Part shown: positions 1-8,690 of the stretch, one piece after another
How the letters are laid out: every line of letters begins with the position of its first letter
How positions within the stretch are numbered: position 1 is the stretch's first letter
Assembly: GCA_018398765.1 (NCBI GenBank)
Contig: JAHBMJ010001659.1
Span: 4,646 to 27,696, forward strand
Direction of reading: 5' to 3'
DNA: 23,051 nt
Origin: Chromera velia
Lineage: Eukaryota; Sar; Chromeraceae
Program-made: the position numbers and the translations under genes
Notes under the pieces: model-generated
The model's input: the letters and a program-made list of their open reading frames with translations, nothing else
The model's database searches: none
What the model was told of the DNA's origin: nothing

Positions 1-15
1 GGGGGGGGGGGGGGG
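1..15. repeat. 15-base G homopolymer at window edge
   Basis: The window opens with 15 consecutive G. A run of this length exactly at the first base suggests a contig end or an assembly break at a homopolymer rather than a biological boundary. It also truncates the CDC50 gene, whose 3' exons should lie to the left. Confidence 0.7.
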
Positions 16-345
16 CAAACGATAGAACGGGACTCTGAAAGCGGCTCAGTGCTACAAAAAGGGAGAAACGAAGAAGAGAAATGAAAAAAAGAAAGAGCAG
101 AACAAACGCCGGACAGAGCTACAGAGAGAAAGAAACGTCCACACAAAAGTGTCTCCTCAAAAGGCCTCTTCGTTCTTGTCTCTTCTTTCGTTTTTCAAAC
201 AATGGGTGCCCTCTCCCCCCCCTCCTTCTGATGCTGTCCCCACAGGACCGCTGCCTTCTTTTCTTTTTTCAACGCATCCCCCCGCCTGCTCCCTTGATAT
301 CCCCCCACTCCCGACCCGACCCGCCCCCCCCCCTCATCCACACAC

Positions 346-1270
346 CTGCGGCATCGGCGGGTTCTCCATTCTCTCCACGTCCGCATTCCACGCAATGGTC
401 TCCGGCTCGGTGTCCACCCCTTTCTCTACCCAGACCCCCTCGTCCGTCTGCGCGTGCAGCCAGAACCTGTCCGTGAAAATGGTGGCAGCCATCTGGCCAC
501 AGGGAACGATAAAGTACGGCGTGTCTCCTGTGCACACGCCGCCCTCTCCCGCCTCCGCTGTCAGTGAAGCGTTGAAGTTCGTGCACGCAACGGGTTTGCA
601 CGCAGCGGCGATGTCCGTCCACTCCCCCCTGTCCATTGCTGCCCCCTGTAGCTGGTCGTCCGACCGGCTGGCTATGTACCGCCTGTTGTTTTGGTAGAAC
701 TCCAGTAACTGACATGCAAGCACGGAGGGGGGCGGTGGAGTCAGGGAAGCGAGGACGCTGGAAAATACATATTGCAGGGATACAAACACGACCGAATCGA
801 AGGTACCCATGCAGTCTCAGTTATCTGCGGGCAGCCGGGAGAGCAAAAGCTACAGCGTGACAGAGACCCGTGCCCCCCCGGTACACGGGCACGGTCTCTC
901 TGTCTCACGGGCGGTCACACGCACACACACAAACATACACAAAGTCAGCAAGAGAGAGAGGGGGGGGGGAGAGGGAGAGGGCCAGAGAAGCGAAGAGCAG
1001 AGGGTGAGGAGCAGCGGAGAAAGGAAAGACAGGTAGACACAGAACAAGCAATACCAGGCAAGCCGGCAGAAAGAAAACTGCCTGGCTCTCCTCAGTTGAT
1101 GCCGACCTCATAGTACAAGAAGTACTCCCCTAAAGGCTGTTCCCGATCCCCTAAATTTCCCGTACAGTTTTTCTGTGTGATGGTAACCGTCTGATTCACC
1201 CCCAGGGTTCCAGATCCATAGTCGACTTCGCACTTGATGTACCGACCGTAGTCGAATAGGAGAAGCGCAC
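346..1270 (-). CDS. CDC50/LEM3-family P4-ATPase accessory subunit, partial, two exons
   Basis: Proposed exons are 1270-1107 and 708-346, separated by an intron at 1106-709. The spliced protein joins EYFLYYE to LLEFYQNNRRYIASRSDDQL, which reproduces the CDC50 hallmark (YYxLxxFYQNHRRYxxSRxxxQL). Further on come FIVPCGQMAATIFTDRF (family: PCGxxAxSxFNDtF) and ETIAWNADVERMENPP (family: IAWxsDxxxKF). The phases fit: the 3' exon is 363 nt, entered and left in phase 0, with a clean CAG|GTGTGT donor at 346/345. Sequons NQT, NCT and NAS and several Cys fit a glycosylated, disulfide-bonded ectodomain. Known role: CDC50 proteins chaperone P4-ATPase flippases out of the ER and are part of the active enzyme. 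The first transmembrane segment (upstream) and the C-terminal part with the second one (beyond position 346) are not seen, so the gene is incomplete here. Confidence 0.85.
709..1106 (-). other. CDC50 intron (398 bp)
   Basis: On the minus strand the donor reads GAG|GTCGGC at 1107/1106 and the acceptor reads GCATGTCAG|TTA at 709/708. Removing it restores the continuous CDC50 signature in phase 0. The donor is not a strong consensus. The intron carries a (GA)n/G9 tract at 950-969 (plus strand), which supplies a CT/C-rich run on the transcribed strand. Confidence 0.7.

Positions 1271-1332
<62 letters not shown>
1271..1332 (-). repeat. (CA)n(GA)n compound microsatellite forming a CDC50 3' splice site
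   Basis: On the plus strand this is about 13 CA units (1274-1300) followed by 16 AG units (1301-1332). Read in the CDC50 direction it is (CT)16(TG)13 and then CAG, with the exon starting at 1270. The microsatellite is therefore the entire polypyrimidine tract and runs directly into the AG. The exon then starts with two bases completing a split codon. Confidence 0.65.
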
Positions 1333-1337
<5 letters not shown>

Positions 1338-2704
1338 CTGATCCTGCATCGACACGCACATACACAGAACGGTTCAAAATCTCGCGGGATGCGCACGCGC
1401 ACACTGTCTGAATCACAAGTAGACCCACACAGACGAACCGGAAAGGGGAGAGAGGTCATCGAGAGGAGACGCGAAGCCTCTCTGCATGACAGCTTCAGGT
1501 ACATACGGTCAAGGGCGCACTGTCAGTCAGTCTGAATCACTGGCTTTCTATCCACGGGAGTTATGAGCTGACCGACTGACCAAAAAAGCCGACCAAACTA
1601 CTTTCTCTGACTGATCCACTGACTGATTGACAGACTGACCATCCCGGTTTGAAGACCACAAAGACGTCACATCTCCTATTCTCGGTCACTTCTCTGAAGC
1701 ATTTGTGACCCTTTACGACCGTCTTCTCTCTCAGCAGAGCCCAACCGTTTGAACGTGCCTCCCGGCCTGACACGGCATTATGGGGCCCAGGTGGATCGTG
1801 CACATGATGCCGTGGTTGAGGAGGATGCCTGCCTGGCCCCCCCTCCTCCACTCCTCCTCGTTGCATACCCTGCTGGGCTGATCCCACCTTGCTCTTGCTA
1901 CCCCCTTGCGTAGCCCCTGCAGAGCGTCTTTGATGCTTCCTTCTCGCAGCAAAGAACGTTCACTTACCACACCAGCTAGAATGATATGCAACAGAGGCTG
2001 CTAACTGCATGGCGACCAACTGACTGTCTGGCAACACATACAAACGAAGCGATTTTGGCATTTGAAGTCACGGAATCTCAGACGTTGTTGATACGATGTT
2101 TTGTGCTGCAAAGACATGAAGTCCTCGAGTGATGCAAGCAGTCCTCATGACTCATTGATCGAGGCAATTGAGCTCGGATCGCGAGAGCAATGCTGCCTGA
2201 ATGGATGCGGCGGCGCGCATGTTCCGGGAATGAATTTAACGTTTGCGCGCCGCCACGTACACGTATCGGTTAATTACCGTATGCACGGCAAAGAAAGTCC
2301 CGTAAAGAAATTAATTTGAGGGGCACTTACACGAAATTAAGACCTTGAAAGAACTTTGACAAATCGCGTCCCTGCAAGGTCGCTCGCACGCACACTCCAG
2401 CTGTATGACCTTCAAAATTTTTTTGTGGCGTACGTTTGACGTGAAAGCACACAATATGTACGTTGCTTTGACACAACAGCAGGAAAGCAACGAAAGGGGT
2501 CCTGATTCGGCTCTCTCCTGATCAACCCAGCAGTAACAGAGTTGGAAAGGCCGAATTAAGAATCGGTGTAGTTAGAGAGCTTTCACCCACTTGCATGTAT
2601 GCGTTGTCGGAAGGTATCATCATCACCAATCTTCGTACATCTGTCTGTATCGTGCAAAGAAAGCACCACCAACCGCAAACGACTGACTGAAGAACCCGTT
2701 GGAT
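1333..2704. other. Region upstream of CDC50 and of the divergent protease gene
   Basis: No gene was recognised with confidence. On the minus strand an ATG at 2010-2008 is followed by 14 codons and a textbook donor, GTAAGTG at 1967-1961. That split codon is phase-compatible with the CDC50 exon starting at 1270, so this may be a short 5' exon or part of the leader, although it encodes no transmembrane helix. The minus strand stays open from about 1991 to 1731 with no family match. From 2011 to 2704 the sequence is mixed, with no long repeats, and would hold the promoters if both genes start here. No TATA or other core element was identified. Confidence 0.4.
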
Positions 2705-5281
2705 ATGAGCGATCGCTTTTGGAGATGGAGGTGGTTCCGGCCCGTTGCCTCCCTCAGCCTGATCCTCGGTCTTTGCGGCGGCGTTCGAGGTGCGGATTTT
2801 GACCGCACTGAGCCTTTCGAGCCTTTCATCCATCGCCGCTCAGATCCTTCCCTAGAAGTTTTCTCCCAACACAGAGAGAGGGAAGAAAGGCAGGCCCATC
2901 CACTGAGAGATTCCCAAAAGACAGAAGAAGGATGGAAAACCCAATCACGCATCGCCGTAGAACGGGCAGGAAAGCATAGATCGGCTCCGAGAGGGAAATC
3001 AAGTTCCTTCGGACTGCGAGGGGCACACAAGGTGTTTTCCGATGAAGATCAGTTTCGCGTCATTGATGGAGTGACCAGCGAATTTGCTGATGCACCCGCT
3101 GCTCCAGATATTCCTGGTCCTGATGGAGAAGAGGCCCGCAAGCTGCAGGGGTGTGAGGGTTGGGTCAGTCTGGTTTCTCTCATCCTATCCTCTCCTACCC
3201 ACCGATCTTGCTCCAAAATATCCCTCCCCTTACATATTGCTCGACCTGTCCGCCCCTCCTACCCACCCACTCACCCCCTTCAGCTCTATGGCCCCCGGTT
3301 CCCATTCTTTCTTTGTGCGTGCCGTTTCAGTTCGTTCAGTCACAGCCAAACACGCTCCGCCACCAACTTCCACCGATCCTTCCACCCTCACCGACCTTGC
3401 CGTACTCTCCTTTCCACCCCCCTTCTGCATTCACTTGTTCCCTCCCTGCACGCCGCCATTTGTGTGCACACACTTCGCCAAAAAGCGCTCGACGATCGGA
3501 AAGTAAACTTGCGTGTACAGACAGACCTACTGGCACTCAGCCTTCAGAGGCGCAGAAACCCTTGTGACACTGCGTGGGAGAGAATGAATCCTTGCACAGC
3601 TATGCAAGTAAAGAGAGCGACCTACTCAAAGTCCATTAGCACAGCGGAAGAATGAAACCCAAACAAACAAACAAACACGTGAATGGAATGGATGCAGGAA
3701 AGCGACCCGTACGACCCCGGCGAGCGCGTCCACGTGAACGGACACAGACGTCGAAATGAGGTCTGTAAGATGTTCATCACCTATCCGTCAGGCGAAAAAT
3801 TCGTCTGCAGCGGGAGCCTCGTCGGAACGAACCTGCTCATGACCGCCCGCCACTGCACCGCAAACGGGTGCCTCGGCAACGCCGTCGATGGGGGGGAGGT
3901 GAAGGTGGCGTGTGGGTACGGGTATGAGAAAGGGGCGTCAGACTATGCGCACTTTGGAGTTGCCACCATTGAAGAATGCTTCTTCCACCCTGAGTTCGAC
4001 GCTGATCTGTCGTGCAAAAGGGGTAGGAGCATGGGGGGATTGAGGGAGTGGGACATTCAAGTGTGCCGTCTGTCCACTCACATGGGCTGCACAGTCGGTT
4101 GGCTGGGCACCACAACCGATGACAGTGAGGAGACGACTGTCGTTGGTTACCCCGGGGGTTCGGGTGTGAATGGAAATTTGAACAAGTGGGGGGATTTTCA
4201 GCCCGTTGGGCACAGACAACTCTCCCGCCAAGCACAAACCCGATTCGACGAACAGATTGTTCAACTCCCGGGTGCCCTAGTCTTCGCAGGAGAGAGCGGG
4301 TCGCCTTACTATCACGTATATGGCGGTGCCCGTTTTGTGCAGGCAGTTCATGGGGGAGGCCCCTCGGGCTGTCTCGAGACGGGCCGACGAGTGACGTCGG
4401 AGTGGGTCCATCTGGTCAGAGAAAAACGTGAGCTTTTAGGTAGAGAGTGCGCACCGACTGATACGCCATCGGTTGAAGTGGGCACAGGGGGTGAGGGTGA
4501 AGAGAGTTTCTGTCAAATCGTTCGTTACTCTCGTCAGCTCGAACTCCTGGGGGCTGAGGAAGAAGGCATGGTGGGACCAGCGGGGGGTGCAGTGACAATT
4601 GCAGAGGGTCTCGCGAAGAGCTCTCTTGATTTTCGTGACACTCCCGTTCCGTCTCTTTCCCTCTCCGTGTCTGCTCTGCTGTCTCCTTCTTCTGCCTCTT
4701 CCGCTTCCGTTGTTCCCTCCTCCCCTCCCGCTGCTGTCTCAGAAGCGGATGAGGCTCCAGCGGGGGCGGAGGACGAGGAAGGCCTCCCGCCCGCGTCGGG
4801 TGGGGGAGGGGGGGGGGCTCATGCCCCGTCTCAAGAAGAAGCGTTTATTCAGGTGTCTAGGGGTGGGAGTTTCGGGGCTCGTATTGCTCTGTTTAACGTT
4901 GGGGATCGCCCAGCGTCGAGAGTGACCCTCCGATTCTTCGCCTCGCGGGATGATCTGTTGACCCCAGGGAAGGACGTTTTGTTGGGGGAGCCTGTTGTGT
5001 TGGAAACAGCGTTGGTAGGGGGAACTTTTGAGGCCTTCTCGGTCGACATCCAGGCGACCTGGAAATCCGGACAGAGACGGATTCTGGTTGCATGGGAGTC
5101 ACCGGGGTGTTTAGAGGGTGCTCGAAATTGGGATGTAATGGGTACAGTAGATGTGGCAGTTCCCCAAGCAGTGGCAAAGCTGCGCTCTCCACGAACAGCG
5201 CCCCTGCCGTCCCTCCCCCAACCCGCCGAGATCCCTCTCCCGCTGCCTTCTGTGCAGTCTGAGGCATCATCCCTGCCTTGA
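2705..5281 (+). CDS. Secreted trypsin-like (S1/V8-type) serine protease with C-terminal CARDB-like domain
   Basis: Proposed exons are 2705-3150 and 3703-5281, giving about 674 residues. Exon 1 starts at the ATG at 2705 and encodes a signal peptide (RWFRPVASLSLILGLCGGVRGA, residues about 8-29 including its flank) and a basic, low-complexity pro-region. Exon 2 carries the peptidase core: SGSLVG then TARHC (catalytic His, about residue 199), REWDIQVCRL (Asp, about 266) and GESGSPYY (Ser, about 347). The full triad suggests an active endopeptidase, and the WDIQV and GESGSP spacing resembles glutamyl/V8-like S1 enzymes. A Ser/Pro-rich and poly-Gly linker leads to a beta domain (about 530-635) with FNVGDRPASRVTLRFFAS and KDVLLGE, as in CARDB domains, followed by a Pro-rich tail. 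Secretion is inferred; the substrate is unknown. The first eight residues of the signal-peptide region are basic and aromatic. Confidence 0.8.
3151..3702 (+). other. Putative intron of the protease gene (about 552 bp)
   Basis: The segment is C/T-rich and its reading frames give low-complexity Pro/Ser/Leu peptides, unlike either flank. GT at 3151 (GTGTGAG) and AG at 3701-3702 join the two exons in frame as a Gly codon before DPYDPGERV. An AG at 3696-3697 (ATGCAG) looks better by itself but leaves the phases unmatched with the visible donors. An (AAAC)n tract sits at 3660-3676 just before the acceptor. Boundaries are approximate. Confidence 0.6.
4797..4818 (+). repeat. Poly-G tract coding for Gly linker inside the protease gene
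   Basis: A G-rich run with a single T and A interruption encodes six consecutive Gly between the peptidase and CARDB-like domains. Homopolymers like this are prone to slippage in replication and to sequencing error; the frame stays open through it here. Confidence 0.7.
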
Positions 5282-6080
5282 TCTTCTTCTTCTTCTTTTT
5301 CTAGGGCTGTAGAGGTGTTGGAGGGTGGAGACTGATTGAATGTGAGTTTCTTTCAGTCTTCCGTCTCGCCGCTCTTTGATGTTTTCCTTTGCCTCGGTAA
5401 ATCACGAGGAAAGAAAGGAAATGACTCGTCAAGAGAGCGAGACAGAGAAAGAGAAAGAGAGAGAGAAGTTGCAAGTGGGTGAAAGCGAACAGGAAAGCGA
5501 AAGAATGTAACGAAACGTGGCCGAGAGAAAGAAAGAAAGAAACAATGGAATGAATGAAGAAAAACGAAGGAAGGGGCAGTCATTGGGGTGATTGAAGTCA
5601 TACCGAGAGAGATTTGCAGTTCTGATCGATCCGTTCTGTGGGTTTGGGGGTGTGAGTCCAAGCAAAACGTGGGTGTCACTGTAACGATAGGAGGGGGAGT
5701 TGTTTGTTCGGGTGCAAAGCAAAGAAGGGAAAGAAAGAAATGAACATCAATCAAGTCTGTTTGTTTGATAGCGAAAAGGGAGCTGAGGATTTTTGAATTG
5801 TCTTGCGACTGCAAAGACGACCGAGAAATGGTCGTTTGTCTGTCCGATTGACGAGAAGAGAAGAGATCTGATTCGATCAATGTGAAGGAAATTGAATTGA
5901 ATTGAATTCAAAGAAACCATGCAGAGAGGTCACTGATGCAGTTAGTCAGTCTCTGAAATCAAGAGAAAGCAGTTAGAAAGAAAGCAGAGACAGAGAGAAA
6001 GATCATGAGGTCATGATCATTCATGCAAGCAGAGAGAGAATGAATGCACGTCACCTTGCAAGAGAGAGGATGAAACCCCT
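5282..6080. repeat. Purine-rich intergenic block with microsatellites
   Basis: No gene was supportable. It starts with a CTT run (5282-5296) right after the protease stop codon, which might lie in its 3' UTR, then becomes A/G-rich: GA-type runs at 5433-5467, (GAAA)n at 5525-5541, and an (ATTGA)n stretch at 5889-5908. Minus-strand reading frames across it (for example 5353-5880) translate to Ser/Leu/Phe-rich low-complexity peptides and are by-products of the repeats. Confidence 0.6.
6001..6018. repeat. 18-bp near-perfect palindrome
   Basis: GATCATGA and TCATGATC are exact reverse complements separated only by GG. It stands out because the surrounding sequence is nearly all purine. It could be a binding site for a dimeric factor or chance; no function can be assigned. 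Confidence 0.5.
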
Positions 6081-8690
6081 CTTCTCTTAGGTGACTGACT
6101 GTGTTGTCCACATCCTGTGTCTGTCAGTCAGTCAAATTGTCCAGGAATTAATTCGTTTACTCACCTGTAGCTGTGTCGGTCTGTCGACCAGCAAGGGAAA
6201 AATTCACTCCAACGATTTCTCTTTGCATGTCGTTGTTGATGTTGAAATTGTGCAAACGAACGAACGAACGAACGAATGAATGCGCATGGACGATATTCTT
6301 CTTTCCTAATCCGTCTACCGTTTTGAAAAAGAATTCGATTGATTGTGTGAATTCATGTTTCTTTCTATGATCCTTCGACAGAGCAAAAAAAAAAGAATTC
6401 GAAATCGAGTCCGTCCAACTGGTTGTTTATTTCACTCAAAGGACGAAAGAAAGAGAGAGAGGAAAAAGGGGTAAGCAATTCGCTCCGACGCTATCGCAGC
6501 TGTATGTGTTGAACGAACTGTCTGCGTTTTCGTTCATTCTTTCTTTGAAGGAGTCAGAATGCCCCGCTGATCGTCAACAACAAGAAAATTCATTCATCCA
6601 TTCATTACGTTTGTCTTTTCTTCCTCCCGTCCGCCTTCTGTCCCCCCTCTCTGCTTCTCGCTTCCTTCTCCAGCTCCCTCCAGATGTATATCCGTCCACC
6701 CATGCTTCTACCTTCATCTCCTTTTCCCCCATTTCGCAAGCAATAAGTGAGCACGGACGGACTGACGAGCGGGAGAAAAACAGAAGAAGAAAAAGAACAA
6801 AGAAAGAAAGAAGGTTGCGGGGAGAGGAGGTGTCGCAAAGAGAAAACAATGACATTACACCCCCTCCCTGCCGCCAGCTTCCTTGCTGGTTGTTGACCAA
6901 AATGAACATGAACAGGGAGAGCCGCAAAAGAAGACAAAAGGGCGGTGACGTCGACAAACAGTCCTGCTGCGGCAATAGGAAAAGCTCGCCACAGGGAGAG
7001 AGAGAGGGAGAGAGAACGAAAAGTGCAAAACTGAATCTGAATCGTCTGATAAAGCATCAGACACACAGACACACACAGAAAGAGACAGAGACGAGAGCAG
7101 CGACGAAACAAAGAATACAGACTCACGGAGAAACGTGCTGATCCTTACCGACTCGCTTGACTCAGATTACAAGGATCCTTTGTCCCCTCTGGTGCTGACT
7201 GCATGCGCCAGCCTCTCTAGCTGTGACTTGGCTCGGAAGGATACAGACGAGCTGCGTTGGAAGGGAGGTCGCCAAAGAAAGAGTAAGCAGGGACGGGCAT
7301 CGCGATCCGTCTGTCTGTCTGTCTGTCTGTGTGGGTATCTGTGTGCATCAATTGACTGGCTCACTTCCTCCCATCTCTTCCCTCTGCTTCATTCAAGGGT
7401 TCAGTTCATTCAACTAATTTCTTTCTATCAACCGTGCTCGAGCGTTCTCTTCAGTCCAGCCCGTCCGTGCGTCATCACTAAAGTAGTTCCTCTCTTTCTT
7501 CCTCTCCTCTCCTCAATTCCTTCCATCTTCGACGTTTCTCTCTGTCTGTTTATCCGTCCATCTGTCTGTTTATCCATCCATCTATCCCTCCATCCCTCCA
7601 TCTTCCCCTCACGCGATCGTTCCGCCATTTCCCTCCCTGCTGCTGCCGCATTCGTCTGATCGATGCCTTCCTTCATTTTTCCTTCCATGTTACCTCTCAC
7701 TCACCTGGAGCTGCTTCCAGATGCGCAGTCCTTACCCCCTTCTTCTCTTCTTTCATTCCGCCATCCGTTTCCTCCCTACTGCCTCCCAGCCGCTCTTTTG
7801 CCTTCGAAAGATCTGACATTCACCCATTCAGAACAGGGCAAAAGAGATGCCAAGTTGAAGGGGGGAAAAAACGTTGGGGGCAAAGCAAAAATAGAACGCA
7901 GATATTGACACGAAGAGACGGCCACCTGGAAGAAGAGAAACACAGTCGGTGACTTCTCTTTTGTTCTTCCTCACACCAAACAAACCCAAACAAAGAGCCA
8001 TTCGTCATCCCCAAACTGTGAGAGAGAGAGAGAGAGGTGACTGACTCGGCTCAATCTGTTCTCCTTCTCCTTCCTTCCCCTGTTCCTTTTCCCTTCTTAC
8101 TACTGTCTGTGCATTTTTTCTTCTTTTCCTTCGTCACGAGTAATGACCGACTGACCGACCTATCGACGTTGCGTTTGATTGCATGCATGTCCAATGCTGC
8201 TGCTGCTTATGAATTGATGCCTGTCTGTCCAGAGATGTGCCGTGCTGGGGTTTCTCGTGGGGCCAGTGGAATTGCCTGACCTTTTTCTGTATTTGTGTGT
8301 TTGTCTGTTTCCGTCCATGCATCTTCTTGCAAGAGGCAGAACGCATTTCAATCTGATCGGTAGAATGTTTGATTTACCCACTTCATTTCTTTCTTTCTCT
8401 CTCCCCTTCTCACTGCTGGAGCGGAGTGGATTCTCTTCTCCTTTCCAGTTGCCTTCCTGTTAAGTTGCTTGTTTCGTTTGAACGCCTTTCATTTCTGGGG
8501 AGGCTGGGAGTTGGCGAAGCGTTCATCATGTTGCATTGGTGCATCATTGTATCTCTCTTTGGGTGTGCGTGCGTGTAATCGCTGTGTCTGTCTGTCTCTC
8601 TCTCTCTCATGCACTTACTCGTGGTGAGAGTCGGTGGGTGGCGTCTGTCTGATCTTCCGTTCTTTTTGAAGGCTCTTTTTCGATTCATTC
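6081..8690. repeat. Gene-free repeat-rich stretch
   Basis: I see no gene. Strand composition flips between blocks: pyrimidine-rich at about 6590-6735, purine-rich at 6770-7130, pyrimidine-rich from 7300 to 8690 apart from a purine island near 7810-7960. Tandem repeats include (AACG)n at 6253-6281, (CTGT)n at 7309-7330, a degenerate YCCA/TCTG array at 7540-7602, (GA)n at 8020-8036 and (TCTG)n/(TC)n at 8584-8608. The longest plus-strand frame (6506-7141) has a Ser/Leu-rich first half and a Lys/Arg/Glu-rich second half, exactly following the composition switch, so it is not credible as a gene. Confidence 0.6.

Noticed and set aside
149-697. 182-codon plus-strand frame
   Set aside because: Antisense to the CDC50 exon, which has a clear family signature; the frame is a shadow.
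1731-1991. 86-codon minus-strand frame upstream of CDC50
   Set aside because: Reads less repetitive than its neighbours, but matches no family I know and contains no CDC50 N-terminal motif. A strong donor at 1967 would also cut through it, so it was not called as a gene.
2101-2319. 72-codon plus-strand frame in the CDC50-protease interval
   Set aside because: Short, no homology recognised, no splice or promoter support.
3084-3506. Open frames inside the protease intron
   Set aside because: Pro/Ser/Leu low-complexity peptides from C/T-rich DNA; splicing this segment out joins the signal peptide to the protease core.
6506-7141. 211-codon plus-strand open frame
   Set aside because: Amino-acid bias switches from Ser/Leu/Pro to Lys/Arg/Glu exactly where DNA goes from pyrimidine- to purine-rich; no domain and no conserved motif.
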